A stretch of 64,000 bases of DNA from Shinella zoogloeoides (GCF_030733845.1 NZ_CP132311.1:248001-312000), one strand, 5' to 3'; shown: positions 48,067 through 58,393, counted from the stretch's first letter. Program-made: numbers and translations. The notes: generated from the sequence alone by a model not told the origin.

Positions 48067-48383
48067 CGAATGTCTCATCCCGGTCTTGAACAACGCTTGG
48101 TATGCGTTCGTTTTAGAGGAGGCTGCGTGCGAATTGAAGCACCTCGACCCCTCCCTTTTTGTCGCCGCACCCTGCATGGGCAAGACGTTATTTCAGCAGT
48201 CCGCATACATGATGCTCGCCTTGACAGCCAGCGCAAATTGCCGTGACCGGGGTGAAGGCCCCGGTTTTTCCGCACGTTGCGCGCGCTTTGACGGCCGCAA
48301 TCCTATTGAATCCCGGCACTGCTAAAGTTATATCGAAAGTTCAAGATTGTTGTTCAAGGCCCAGACAAGCGGACCCGTCGCCC
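48067..48383. other. fabA-irr divergent intergenic region
   Basis: A 317-base gap without a gene. It carries the probable irr promoter on the plus strand and, by position, the fabA promoter on the minus strand (not clearly recognised). Two direct copies of TTCAAG lie at 48341 and 48353, just behind the irr promoter, a possible operator. No canonical iron control element was found. Confidence 0.55.
48306..48334 (+). promoter_or_regulatory. irr: Probable irr promoter
   Basis: TTGAAT at 48306-48311, a 17-base spacer, and TATATC at 48329-48334, about 50 nt before the irr ATG. Spacing is ideal and both boxes are close to consensus. Confidence 0.55.
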
Positions 48384-48803
48384 ATGACGCATGCACACGA
48401 GTTGCCCATCGAAGAGCGCCTGCGCCATTCCGGCCTGCGCCCGACGCGCCAGCGCGTGGCCCTCGCCGACCTGTTGTTCGCCAAGGGCGACCGGCACCTG
48501 ACGGTGGAGGAACTGCACGAGGAGGCCGTCACCGCCGGCGTCCCGGTTTCGCTCGCGACCGTCTACAACACGCTGCACCAGTTCACCGAGGCCGGCCTCA
48601 TCCGCGTCCTGGCGGTTGAAAGCGCGAAGACCTACTTCGACACCAACGTCTCCGACCACCACCACTTCTTCGTGGAGGGCGAGAACCATGTGCTCGACAT
48701 TCCCGTGAGCAATATAGCGATCGGTAACCTGCCGGAGCCGCCGGAAGGCATGGAGATCGCGCATGTCGACGTGATCATCCGCCTGCGTCCGCGCAAGGGC
48801 TGA
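48384..48803 (+). CDS. irr: Iron response regulator Irr (Fur family)
   Basis: A 139-residue Fur-family regulator which, in rhizobia, represses haem synthesis and other iron-using genes when iron is scarce. The winged-helix part is GLRPTRQRVALADLLFAKGDRHLTVEELHEEA, SLATVYNTLHQFTEAGLI; the dimer part holds DHHHFFVEGE (His92-94), the haem-binding histidine site of Irr. The N-terminal GCPWH haem motif of Bradyrhizobium Irr is absent, as is usual in Rhizobiaceae. Placement divergent from fabA supports Irr over Fur or Zur. The start at 48384 matches relatives. Confidence 0.92.
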   Translation: MTHAHELPIEERLRHSGLRPTRQRVALADLLFAKGDRHLTVEELHEEAVTAGVPVSLATVYNTLHQFTEAGLIRVLAVESAKTYFDTNVSDHHHFFVEGENHVLDIPVSNIAIGNLPEPPEGMEIAHVDVIIRLRPRKG

Positions 48804-48812
48804 CCGTCCGCC

Positions 48813-49448
48813 TCACATCACATCGTCAGGATGGCGGCCCGGCCGCGGCTTGTAGATCGGAAAACGCCAGCCGAATCGCAAGGCTCCGCCGCGCACCACG
48901 AAGGCCGCGCCGATGCCGATGGCCGACGCCAGCCAGAGCGGCGCCCCGGCAACCGTCGCGGCAGTGAAGGCGGCCGAGCCGATGAGCGCAGCCGTGACAT
49001 AGACCTCGGGCCGCAGCAGCACGGAGGGCTCGTTTGCAAGAAGATCGCGGATGATGCCGCCGAAGCTCGCCGTCAGCACGCCGGTCGTGATCGCCACCGT
49101 CGGCGAACCGGTCGCGGCAAAGCCCTTGGCCGCGCCCATCACGCAATAGGCCGAGACGCCCATGGCATCGAGCCAGAGCAGCAGGCGATAGCGCGACTCG
49201 ATGCGGTGCGCGAGCACGAAGACGACGAGCGCGACGACGACGCAGACGATGAGATAGGTCGGGTTCACCACCCAGAAGACCGGCGTCGCGCCCAGGATCA
49301 CATCGCGGAAGGTTCCGCCGCCGATGCCGGTCGCGGCCGCCAAAAACAGGAAGCCGATGATGTCGAGCTGCTTGCGGGAGGCCGAAAGCGCGCCGGTCGC
49401 GGCAAAGACCGCGACGCCCGTATAGTCGAGCAGTTCCAGGATCGACAC
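48813..49448 (-). CDS. Trimeric intracellular cation channel family protein (UPF0126/YadS-like)
   Basis: A 211-residue membrane protein with seven probable helices and two inverted UPF0126 repeats, each with a glycine-rich kink (GIGGGTFRDVILG and SFGGIIRDLLANEPS). Bacterial and archaeal relatives form TRIC-type cation channels; the physiological role here is unknown. The start is set at the GTG of VSILELLDYTGVAVFA (49448), which has a GAGGGGG site 6 nt upstream and gives the usual family length. It converges on irr with 9 nt between the stops. Confidence 0.88.
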   Translation of the reverse strand: MSILELLDYTGVAVFAATGALSASRKQLDIIGFLFLAAATGIGGGTFRDVILGATPVFWVVNPTYLIVCVVVALVVFVLAHRIESRYRLLLWLDAMGVSAYCVMGAAKGFAATGSPTVAITTGVLTASFGGIIRDLLANEPSVLLRPEVYVTAALIGSAAFTAATVAGAPLWLASAIGIGAAFVVRGGALRFGWRFPIYKPRPGRHPDDVM

Positions 49449-49594
49449 GTCTTTCCCCCTCTTCGTGCGGCGCGCCCACAGGCCAAGCCTCGCGACAGCT
49501 TTGCCGCGGTAGAGTGCGCGCGCCGGCAGAATCACGCCGCGCGCGGCCCCGGCTGCATAATGACCGAATCGCTTGCCATGGAAAGGTTCGAGAG

Positions 49595-50068
49595 ATGGCC
49601 ATCCGCATGAAGTTCCTTGCGCTGCTCTGCGCCGCCCTGGTTTCGGCCGCCATGCCGGTCCGCGCCGCCGAGATCGTGCCGGATGCGCTGGCCACCGTTC
49701 AGGCGGAGGTCGCCAAGCGCTGCAAGACGGCCGTCTATGGCGAGGATTTCGCCGACAATGTCGATTTCAACAACGACCGCCTCGTCGATGCGATCTTCAA
49801 CCTCGGCGCGGTCAACTGCGACGGTGTGCCGGGCGGCCTGTGCGGCGATGTCGGCTGCCCGCACGAATTCTATATCCAGGTCGCCGAAGGCGGCTATTTC
49901 CTCGCCGCCAATGCCGATCTTTACGGCTACGGCATGAAGAAGCGCTTCGGCAATATGGTGCTGGAGCTCAAGGCAAACGCCGCAAGCTGCGGACGCGACG
50001 ACGACCAATACTGCACCATGACCATCCGCGTGCGGAACGCCCGCTTCGAGACGATTTCGAAGAAGTGA
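49595..50068 (+). CDS. Secreted cysteine-containing protein, unknown
   Basis: A 157-residue protein with a signal peptide (MAIRMKFLALLCAALVSAAMPVRAA). The mature part has six cysteines (KRCKT, VNCDG, GLCGDVGCPHE, SCGRDDDQYCT), suggesting disulfides in the periplasm, and a DFADNVDFNNDRLVDAIF segment resembling a calcium-binding or FG-GAP-like loop. No family is recognised. It converges on the YdcF gene with 9 nt between stops. Confidence 0.72.
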   Translation: MAIRMKFLALLCAALVSAAMPVRAAEIVPDALATVQAEVAKRCKTAVYGEDFADNVDFNNDRLVDAIFNLGAVNCDGVPGGLCGDVGCPHEFYIQVAEGGYFLAANADLYGYGMKKRFGNMVLELKANAASCGRDDDQYCTMTIRVRNARFETISKK

Positions 50069-50077
50069 GAACGGCGG

Positions 50078-50869
50078 CTATTGCGGGAAGAAGGCGTGCG
50101 TCCGGCCCGCGAGGTAATAGAACAAGAGACCCGTCCATTCGCGCAGCGCCGTCGTCATCAACTGGCTGTTCGTCGAGGGCTGGGTGAGGTCGAGCGCGAG
50201 GCGCGCCGTACCGGTCGTGCGATAGTCCGTCGGCCATGGCAGCACCTCGAGACCGAGCTTGCGGAAGAGTCCGACCGAGCGCGGCATGTGGAAGGCCGAG
50301 GTCACCAGCAGGCAGCGTTCGAGGCCGTTTTCCTTGAGAAGCCCCTCCGTGTTCCCCGCATTTTCGAATGTGTCGCGCGATTGCGTCTCGCGGATCACCC
50401 GCGCGGCTGGCACGCCGAAAGCCTCGAAGAACCGCGTTCCCACCACCGCGTCGCCTTCATAGGCACCGCTCAGAGAGCCGTCGCCGCCCGAAATCAGGAG
50501 GCGCGCTTCGGGAAATTGCATAGCAAGCCGCAAGGTCTCGACGAAACGGTCCCCGGCCTGGGTCATCTCGAAGCCGCCGCGTGCCGCGATGACCTCCGAT
50601 TCGAAGCCGCCGCCGAGCGTGATGATGCAGGCCGGCCCGCCGGCCGGCAGCTCGGCGCGGGCGATGCGGTCCTCCAGGGATTGCAGGAGCACCGCACCGG
50701 TCGAGGTGAAGAGCGTGAGGAACAGCACGAGCGCTGCCGCCACGCTGGCAAGCGCCTTGATGCGGTTCCACTTCAGCAAACCGGCGATGAGGCCGGCAAG
50801 GAGCAAGAGCAGGGCGAGCGAGAGCGGCTGGGCAACCAGCCAGAAGGTCTTCGAAATATAGAAGGTCAC
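50078..50869 (-). CDS. YdcF/ElyC family protein (DUF218)
   Basis: A 263-residue protein with two N-terminal membrane helices (LVAQPLSLALLLLLAGLIAGLL and ALASVAAALVLFLTLFTSTGAV) and a periplasmic DUF218 domain: ITLGGGFESEV, EARLLISGGDGS, ETQSRDTFENAGNT, CLLVTSAFHMPRSVGLFRKLG. E. coli ElyC of this family supports peptidoglycan and lipid carrier metabolism; the precise reaction is not established. It follows the TMEM43 gene on the same strand with 24 nt between them. Confidence 0.88.
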   Translation of the reverse strand: MTFYISKTFWLVAQPLSLALLLLLAGLIAGLLKWNRIKALASVAAALVLFLTLFTSTGAVLLQSLEDRIARAELPAGGPACIITLGGGFESEVIAARGGFEMTQAGDRFVETLRLAMQFPEARLLISGGDGSLSGAYEGDAVVGTRFFEAFGVPAARVIRETQSRDTFENAGNTEGLLKENGLERCLLVTSAFHMPRSVGLFRKLGLEVLPWPTDYRTTGTARLALDLTQPSTNSQLMTTALREWTGLLFYYLAGRTHAFFPQ

Positions 50870-50893
50870 GCGTCGCTCATCCCGCCTTTGTCG

Positions 50894-52066
50894 TCATGCC
50901 CCGGCGGGAACGGGTGTTGCTGCCGCCTTGCCGCGCCGCAGATAGAGGATGCCTGCCGCAAGCGCAATGCCGATGGCCAGAACCGCGATGGCGATGAGCG
51001 GGCGATAGGCGATCCAGGCGATGGCGATGATGGCCGGCCCGATCAGCAGGGTGAAGATGAGCGCGATCGCCGTCGTGCCGAAGCGCACGATCGAGCCGAT
51101 GAAGGGCACGACGTCGGCGATCACGCCGAGAATGGAGAGGATAGAGGCGAAGCCGACGAAGATGCCGACCAGCCCGCCGATGCGCAGCGCCCAGGTGATG
51201 ATGGTGTTCTCGCTCTGCGCGGCGTCGAACATGGCAGCGGCATCGACGAGACCGGCATCGCTGAGGAAGAGATCGCGGCCGTTCGTCGTCTTGTAGGGCG
51301 TCAGGCCAGTGCCGCGCTGCGCGCCGACGAAGCTCGCCTCTGCAATGTCCGAGCGCTCGAAGCGGATGCGGATATCGCCGACCTGAAGGTTCTGCGGATC
51401 GAACGAGAAGACGGCCTGTCCGGCGATCGTCGAGACGGGCTTGCCGAGTGTGACGGCCTCGCCGAGCCGGTTCGCCTCGATGGCCGTCAGCGGCACGGGG
51501 CGCTCCTCGCCGAGCCGGGCGACGGCGCGGCCGTCGACGCTGAAGGCGCCGATCGTCGCCGACGGCACGGCGAAGCTCGCATCGTCGATCGGCTTTTGCG
51601 GATTGTCGTGGCCCGACTGGCGGAAGCTGCCGGAGCTGACTTCGTTTCGCTTCCATTCCTTGTGGTAGGAATAGGTGGTGACAGTCTCCTCGCTGCCGCC
51701 AAGCTGCTTGCGCGTCTCCGATTTCGAGGTCTCGACCCACTGGTACATCTCGACGATGCGCTCGAGGCCCGCAGCGCCGTCGGCAGAGATGCCGAGCACA
51801 TCGTCCTCCGGCATGCCGACGGGCTTCACCGGCCCGGAAACGTGCACGAGCTTGCCGTCGTTGGCGGGGTCGACGCTGCCGTTGTCGACCGAAACGACGA
51901 GGCCGGCGCCCTCGACGAGTGCGCGGTAGGTCTTCACGGAACGCCCCTCGTTCCAGAAGAGCAGCCAGATGCAGGCGAAGAGCAGGATGAAGCCGACCAC
52001 GATCTTGATCAGCGCCCCCTTCAGCCTGGAGAACCAGAAAGTGGTCGTCGTTTCCGTAAAGCTCAT
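50894..52066 (-). CDS. TMEM43 family membrane protein
   Basis: A 390-residue protein with one N-terminal helix (LIKIVVGFILLFACIWLLFWNEG), a large extracytoplasmic region (about residues 45-280), and a cluster of four C-terminal helices starting at WALRIGGLVGIFVGFASIL. WNEGRSVKTYRAL near the first helix and the topology match the TMEM43/LUMA family, known mainly from animals but found in bacteria. Its function in bacteria is unknown. The start at 52066 (MSFTETTTTFWFSR) has GGGGA 5 nt upstream. Confidence 0.82.
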   Translation of the reverse strand: MSFTETTTTFWFSRLKGALIKIVVGFILLFACIWLLFWNEGRSVKTYRALVEGAGLVVSVDNGSVDPANDGKLVHVSGPVKPVGMPEDDVLGISADGAAGLERIVEMYQWVETSKSETRKQLGGSEETVTTYSYHKEWKRNEVSSGSFRQSGHDNPQKPIDDASFAVPSATIGAFSVDGRAVARLGEERPVPLTAIEANRLGEAVTLGKPVSTIAGQAVFSFDPQNLQVGDIRIRFERSDIAEASFVGAQRGTGLTPYKTTNGRDLFLSDAGLVDAAAMFDAAQSENTIITWALRIGGLVGIFVGFASILSILGVIADVVPFIGSIVRFGTTAIALIFTLLIGPAIIAIAWIAYRPLIAIAVLAIGIALAAGILYLRRGKAAATPVPAGA

Positions 52067-52203
52067 ATTGTCCCCCGACAAAGCTGCATCTCCTGCCTGA
52101 GACGCCTGAGGAACCATGCTTATTCGCGGTTCCTGAACGACGCAAGCAGGGAACATCCGGCGGGATTGTCCGTTCACCGCGAACGAAGAGAAGGAGCACG
52201 TCC

Positions 52204-52473
52204 ATGACCGACGACCGCGAAGACAGGATCCGCAAGCGCGCCCATGAACTCTGGCAGCAGGAAGGCGCGCCGGACGGCAAGCCGGACGACCACTGGTACC
52301 AGGCGGAACGTGAAATCGACCAGGGCGACAGCGAGATCGGCGGCGACGACGAGCCGAACCTCGAAGCCCTGCGCGAGGCGGCCCGCCAGCACAACGACAC
52401 CTTCATCGTAAAGACCGATCTGGAGGATGCCGACCAGCGCGAGGCGGCGCCCGGCACGCGCGAACAGCCGTAG
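52204..52473 (+). CDS. DUF2934 domain protein
   Basis: An 89-residue acidic protein. The first half is a DUF2934 motif (DRIRKRAHELWQQEGAPDGKPDDHWYQAEREI), a small helical domain common in rhizobia; the rest is acidic and low in hydrophobic residues. GAAGGAG lies 9 nt before the ATG. The function is unknown. It is divergent from the TMEM43 gene with a 137-nt gap. Confidence 0.83.
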   Translation: MTDDREDRIRKRAHELWQQEGAPDGKPDDHWYQAEREIDQGDSEIGGDDEPNLEALREAARQHNDTFIVKTDLEDADQREAAPGTREQP

Positions 52474-52563
52474 GCAGCCGGACAGTTTAGCGTGCAGCCA
52501 TATTCGGGCTGTACAAAACCCGCGTCCGCGCCAAAAATCGCCTCTGGTGATTCGGGGGACGCT

Positions 52564-53103
52564 ATGAAGATTTTTCTGGCAGCCGCTCTGACGACGGCGT
52601 CGATCGGAGTATATGTTCCGTCTGCCTCGGCCGGCGACCTTGTCGATGAGGTGCGCATCGGCTTGAGCGGAAACCTCGACAGCAGCTCGTCGCAAGACAA
52701 GGGCGTCGTCGGATCGGCCGAGGTCTTCATCGCCCCCTTCCAGTCCTCGCAGACCGGCGTGGCGAAGGTCCTGCTGGAGCCGCGGGTACAGGTGGGCGTC
52801 TCGGGCGGCGCGGACGCGACCGACCAGGCCTATCTCGGCCTCAACTGGCATCTGCCGATCACCGAGACCTTCTTTGCGGAAATCGGCGCGGGCGGGACCG
52901 TTCACAACGGCAACCTGGACAGCGGCACCGGCCCGCTCCTCGGCTGCCGTTTCCTGTTTCGCGAACACGCCGCGCTCGGCATGCGCGTCACGGAAACCGT
53001 TAACGTCATGGCGACCGTCGACCATTCCTCGAATGCCAACCTCTGCGACGGCCCGAACGACGGGATCACCCATGCAGGCTTGAGCGTCGGCGTGAAGTTC
53101 TAA
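52564..53103 (+). CDS. Acyloxyacyl hydrolase (PagL-like lipid A deacylase)
   Basis: A 179-residue protein with signal peptide (MKIFLAAALTTASIGVYVPSASA) and an outer-membrane beta-barrel pattern ending in Phe (GLSVGVKF). The C-terminal block VDHSSNANLCDGPNDG matches the PagL signature, with catalytic His154 and Ser156 spaced H-x-S, and NANL after it. PagL removes the 3-O acyl chain of lipid A. The strands and the HSSNA motif support the call; the third catalytic residue (Glu) is not clear, so activity is less sure. The start at 52564 gives the signal peptide. Confidence 0.72.
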   Translation: MKIFLAAALTTASIGVYVPSASAGDLVDEVRIGLSGNLDSSSSQDKGVVGSAEVFIAPFQSSQTGVAKVLLEPRVQVGVSGGADATDQAYLGLNWHLPITETFFAEIGAGGTVHNGNLDSGTGPLLGCRFLFREHAALGMRVTETVNVMATVDHSSNANLCDGPNDGITHAGLSVGVKF

Positions 53104-53127
53104 GAGGCCGATGCAAGGGGCGGCGCC

Positions 53128-53508
53128 ATGGCGAAACGGATAGCCTCCTGCGCCTGCGGCACCCTCAGCGCCTCCGTCGAGACGGAACCGGTCAAGATAT
53201 CCCTCTGCCATTGCGAGGCCTGCAAGAAGCGCACGGGTTCTGCCTTCGGCGTCGCGGTCTTCTTCGGTCGCGACGACGCGAAGACTACAGGCCCGTCGCA
53301 CGTCTTCACGCGCCGCGGCGAAAGCGGCAAACGCGTGACCTTCCACTTCTGCCCGGACTGCGGCAGCACCGTCTTCTGGTATCCCGAGTTCCGCCCCGAC
53401 CGCATAGCAATCGCCCTCGGCGCATTTGGCGACGATCCCGGCCTTGTGCCGGAGCAAGCCGTGCATGGGGAACGGAAGGCCCCGTGGGTGACGATTGACC
53501 TGCCATAG
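53128..53508 (+). CDS. GFA family protein (CENP-V/GFA domain)
   Basis: A 126-residue protein with the zinc-binding cysteine pattern of the GFA fold: CACG near the start, CHCEACKKRTGSAFG, and FCPDCGSTVFW. The fold was first seen in glutathione-dependent formaldehyde-activating enzyme, but most small members have no proven activity. It follows the PagL-like gene by 24 nt on the same strand and may share a transcript. Confidence 0.88.
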   Translation: MAKRIASCACGTLSASVETEPVKISLCHCEACKKRTGSAFGVAVFFGRDDAKTTGPSHVFTRRGESGKRVTFHFCPDCGSTVFWYPEFRPDRIAIALGAFGDDPGLVPEQAVHGERKAPWVTIDLP

Positions 53509-53571
53509 CGATACGAACGACCAGCGACCGAACCAGGCCTGATAAAACTACATGGTTTTGAAGAGAAGGTT

Positions 53572-53647
<76 letters not shown>

Positions 53648-53751
53648 ATAACGGGTCCGGCTAGGCCGGTTTCCGGGAACCGAAGCGGCGTTGCCGTTCG
53701 GTGTGGCGGCTTATTACTTCCGGGCCCCGGAGATGGCAAGCCGAAAAATGA

Positions 53752-53784
53752 AATCCGGCCGATTTTTTTGAAACCGGCCGGATT
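53752..53784 (-). terminator. Terminator of the FYDLN protein gene
   Basis: A perfect 10-bp stem (AATCCGGCCG with CGGCCGGATT) with a 13-base loop, 9 nt after the FYDLN gene stop. On the minus strand a short T-rich stretch follows. Confidence 0.7.
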
Positions 53785-53793
53785 ATCAAGGTC

Positions 53794-54186
53794 TTACGCT
53801 TCGTCTTCGTCGCCGGTGACGCCGATGAGGTCGCTCATGTCATCATCGTCGTCGTCTTCGTCCTGTTCCAGGAACGTGTCATCGTCGTCGTCGCCGTCGA
53901 TCTCGACGTCGTCGTCGCCCAGATCCGGCAGGTCGTCGCCGCCTGCTGCATCCTCGTCGGCCTCTTCCAGCGAGACGAGTTCGACTTCCGTGTTCTCCGT
54001 ATCGACTTCGCTGACGTCCTCGTCCTCATCCTTTTCGAGGACCGCAGCCGCCGAGGTTTCCTCGAAAAAGGAGAGCGGATAGGACTTGCCCGTATAGGGG
54101 GACACGATCGGATCGCGGTTCAGGTCGTAGAACTTCTTGCCCGTTTCCGGATCGATGCGTTTGGTTCCGAGTTCCGGTTTTGCCAC
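53794..54186 (-). CDS. TIGR02300 (FYDLN-type) acidic protein
   Basis: A 130-residue protein. The N-terminal ~45 residues are strongly conserved in alphaproteobacteria (MAKPELGTKRIDPETGKKFYDLNRDPIVSPYTGKSYP); the remainder is an extremely acidic tail with long Asp/Glu runs. The function is unknown. The start is set at the GTG 54186, which gives the conserved MAKPELGTKR start and lies 8 nt after AGAGG; a TTG two codons earlier is less likely. It is divergent from aroA. Confidence 0.9.
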   Translation of the reverse strand: MAKPELGTKRIDPETGKKFYDLNRDPIVSPYTGKSYPLSFFEETSAAAVLEKDEDEDVSEVDTENTEVELVSLEEADEDAAGGDDLPDLGDDDVEIDGDDDDDTFLEQDEDDDDDDMSDLIGVTGDEDEA

Positions 54187-54358
54187 TGTCAAAGCCTCTA
54201 AGGTGCCGTTTGTTTCCGGCGTGGCCGGGGTTCCGGCGCGTTGAAGGGGAAAATGATTAGCCGGTCCCCTTAATAGGCTTGCGCAATCCTGTCAAAGCCT
54301 AACTTGGGGAGGGTGCCAACTCGACCTTCCATCCATGCGTCGCGCGAATGCGGATTGT

Positions 54359-55829
<1,471 letters not shown>

Positions 55830-55830
<1 letters not shown>

Positions 55831-56462
55831 TGACATTCACGATCGCCATCGATGGTCCCGCCGCCGCCGGCAAGGGCACGCTGTCGCGCCGCATTGCGGA
55901 TGAATACGGTTTCCATCATCTCGATACGGGCCTGACCTACCGGGCGACGGCCAAGGCGCTTCTCGATCGCGGCCTGCCGTTCGACGACGAAGCCATTGCC
56001 GCGGACGTGGCGCAGAACCTCGATCTGGCAGGCCTCGACCGATCGGTGCTCTCCGCCCATGCCATCGGCGAGGCGGCGTCCAGGATCGCCGTCATGCCGT
56101 CGGTGCGCCGGGCGCTGGTCGAGGCGCAGCGCGGCTTTGCGGCGCGCGAGCCCGGCACGGTGCTGGACGGCCGCGACATCGGCACGGTCGTCTGCCCGGA
56201 TGCGCCGGTGAAGCTCTATGTCACTGCATCGCCGGAGGTGCGCGCCAAGCGCCGCTACGACGAGATCCTCGCCGGTGGCGGCGCGGCCGATTACGGGACG
56301 ATCCTCGACGACATCCGCCGCCGCGACGAGCGCGATATGGGCCGTGCGGACAGCCCGTTGAAGCCCGCCGACGATGCGCACTTGCTCGATACGTCGGAAA
56401 TGAGTATAGAGGCGGCGTTTTCCGCGGCAAAGTCGTTTATCGACGCCGCGCTTAAGCGCTAG
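55830..56462 (+). CDS. cmk: Cytidylate kinase
   Basis: A 210-residue CMP/dCMP kinase. The P-loop is [26 protein letters not shown] (residues 8-16 for the loop), with the later [33 protein letters not shown] and the [20 protein letters not shown] segment typical of Cmk. Translation is coupled to aroA by a one-base stop-start overlap, and rpsA follows, the widespread aroA-cmk-rpsA order. An intergenic element begins within a few bases of its stop codon. Confidence 0.95.
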
Positions 56463-56465
56463 CAA

Positions 56466-56509
56466 CGCCAGGAAAAGCGCGGAAGCGGTTTTCCGTCCGG
56501 AGTTGCGCA
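56466..56509 (+). repeat. Rhizobial intergenic element, copy 3
   Basis: The text CGCCAGGAAAAGCGCGGAAG followed by CGGTTTTCCGTCCGGAGTTG closely matches the reverse complement of the copy at 36611-36667 over about 40 bases. It starts about 4 nt after the cmk stop. The remainder of the gap to rpsA holds no gene. Confidence 0.78.
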
Positions 56510-56629
56510 ACATAAGAGCGAAGGCTGTCCCCGCGCCGGATTTGCTGCCCAAGGGTAGCGGATAGTGCTTCGCTCATCATCAACGCTAACCCCCGGCGCC
56601 CGTGCCCAAGAGGCACACCAGGAGTTTCA

Positions 56630-58336
56630 ATGTCTCAAGCAAACCCCACGCGCGAAGATTTCGCAGCCCTTCTGCAGGAATCCTTTGCGTCGAACGATCT
56701 CGCCGAAGGCTATGTTGCCAAGGGTATCGTTACCGCGATCGAAAAGGACGTCGCCATCGTCGACGTCGGCCTCAAGGTTGAAGGCCGCGTACCGCTGAAG
56801 GAATTCGGCGCCAAGTCGAAGGACGGCACGCTGAAGGTCGGCGACGAAGTCGAAGTCTATGTCGAGCGCATCGAAAACGCGCTTGGCGAAGCCGTCCTGT
56901 CGCGCGAAAAGGCTCGCCGCGAAGAGAGCTGGGCCAAGCTCGAAGTCAAGTTCGAAGCTGGCGAGCGCGTCGAAGGCGTCATTTTCAACCAGGTCAAGGG
57001 TGGCTTCACCGTCGATCTCGACGGCGCCGTTGCCTTCCTGCCGCGTTCGCAGGTCGACATCCGTCCGATCCGCGACGTCACGCCGCTCATGCATAACCCG
57101 CAGCCCTTCGAAATCCTCAAGATGGACAAGCGCCGCGGCAACATCGTCGTTTCGCGCCGCACGGTCCTCGAAGAGTCCCGCGCCGAGCAGCGTTCTGAAA
57201 TCGTTCAGAACCTCGAAGAAGGCCAGGTTGTTGACGGCGTCGTCAAGAACATCACCGACTACGGTGCGTTCGTTGACCTCGGCGGCATCGACGGCCTGCT
57301 GCACGTCACCGACATGGCCTGGCGCCGCGTCAACCATCCGTCGGAAATCCTGTCCATTGGCCAGCAGGTCAAGGTTCAGATCATCCGCATCAACCAGGAA
57401 ACCCACCGCATCTCGCTCGGCATGAAGCAGCTCGAGTCGGATCCGTGGGATGGCATCGGTACGAAGTACCCGACCGGCAAGAAGATCTCCGGTACGGTCA
57501 CGAACATCACCGACTACGGTGCGTTCGTCGAGCTGGAGCCGGGCATCGAAGGCCTGATCCACATCTCCGAAATGTCCTGGACGAAGAAGAACGTTCACCC
57601 CGGCAAGATCCTGTCCACGAGCCAGGAAGTCGACGTGGTCGTTCTCGAAGTCGACCCGACGAAGCGCCGCATCTCGCTCGGTCTCAAGCAGACCCTCGAG
57701 AACCCGTGGCAGGCCTTCGCGCACAGCCACCCGGCTGGCACGGAAGTCGAAGGCGAAGTCAAGAACAAGACCGAGTTCGGTCTGTTCATCGGCCTCGAAG
57801 GCGACGTGGACGGCATGGTGCACCTGTCGGACCTCGACTGGAACCGTCCGGGCGAGCAGGTCATCGAAGAGTTCAACAAGGGCGACGTCGTCAAGGCAGT
57901 CGTTCTGGATGTGGACGTCGACAAGGAGCGCATCTCGCTCGGCATCAAGCAGCTCGGCAAGGACTCCGTCGGCGACGCCGCGGCATCCGGCGACCTGCGC
58001 AAGAACGCCGTCGTTTCGGCTGAAGTCATCGCGATCAACGATGGCGGCATCGAAGTGAAGCTCGTCAACCACGAGGACATCACGTCGTTCATCCGCCGCA
58101 ACGATCTGTCGCGTGACCGTGACGAACAGCGTCCGGAGCGTTTCTCGGTCGGCCAGACCGTCGACGCCCGCGTCCTGAACTTCTCGAAGAAGGATCGCAA
58201 GATCCAGCTTTCGATCAAGGCGCTGGAAATCGCCGAAGAGAAGGAAGCCGTCGCACAGTTCGGTTCGTCCGACTCGGGCGCTTCGCTCGGCGACATCCTC
58301 GGCGCGGCTCTGAAGAACCGCAACAACGCCGAGTAA
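56630..58336 (+). CDS. rpsA: 30S ribosomal protein S1
   Basis: A 568-residue S1 that helps mRNA bind the 30S subunit. Six S1 domains are seen; domains 3 to 5 are the clearest (GQVVDGVVKNITDYGAFVDLGGIDGLLH, GKKISGTVTNITDYGAFVELEPGIEGLIH, GTEVEGEVKNKTEFGLFIGLEGDVDGMVH). The CACCAGGAG site precedes the ATG. It is followed by a strong terminator. Confidence 0.97.
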   Translation: MSQANPTREDFAALLQESFASNDLAEGYVAKGIVTAIEKDVAIVDVGLKVEGRVPLKEFGAKSKDGTLKVGDEVEVYVERIENALGEAVLSREKARREESWAKLEVKFEAGERVEGVIFNQVKGGFTVDLDGAVAFLPRSQVDIRPIRDVTPLMHNPQPFEILKMDKRRGNIVVSRRTVLEESRAEQRSEIVQNLEEGQVVDGVVKNITDYGAFVDLGGIDGLLHVTDMAWRRVNHPSEILSIGQQVKVQIIRINQETHRISLGMKQLESDPWDGIGTKYPTGKKISGTVTNITDYGAFVELEPGIEGLIHISEMSWTKKNVHPGKILSTSQEVDVVVLEVDPTKRRISLGLKQTLENPWQAFAHSHPAGTEVEGEVKNKTEFGLFIGLEGDVDGMVHLSDLDWNRPGEQVIEEFNKGDVVKAVVLDVDVDKERISLGIKQLGKDSVGDAAASGDLRKNAVVSAEVIAINDGGIEVKLVNHEDITSFIRRNDLSRDRDEQRPERFSVGQTVDARVLNFSKKDRKIQLSIKALEIAEEKEAVAQFGSSDSGASLGDILGAALKNRNNAE

Positions 58337-58361
58337 GCCTTGCTTGCTTGAAAATCGAAAG

Positions 58362-58393
58362 GCCCGCGGAGAGCGATCTCCGCGGGCTTTTTC
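58362..58393 (+). terminator. rpsA intrinsic terminator
   Basis: A perfect 11-bp stem (GCCCGCGGAGA with TCTCCGCGGGC), a 4-base loop (GCGA) and a T-tract, 25 nt after the rpsA stop. Confidence 0.92.

Noticed and set aside
48105..48135. Possible iron control element in the fabA-irr gap (TTTTAGAGG)
   Set aside because: Only a half-site resemblance; the symmetric partner is missing.
50081..52207. Plus-strand open frame of 708 codons opposite YdcF and TMEM43
   Set aside because: It begins at the end of one gene and crosses two clear minus-strand membrane protein genes.
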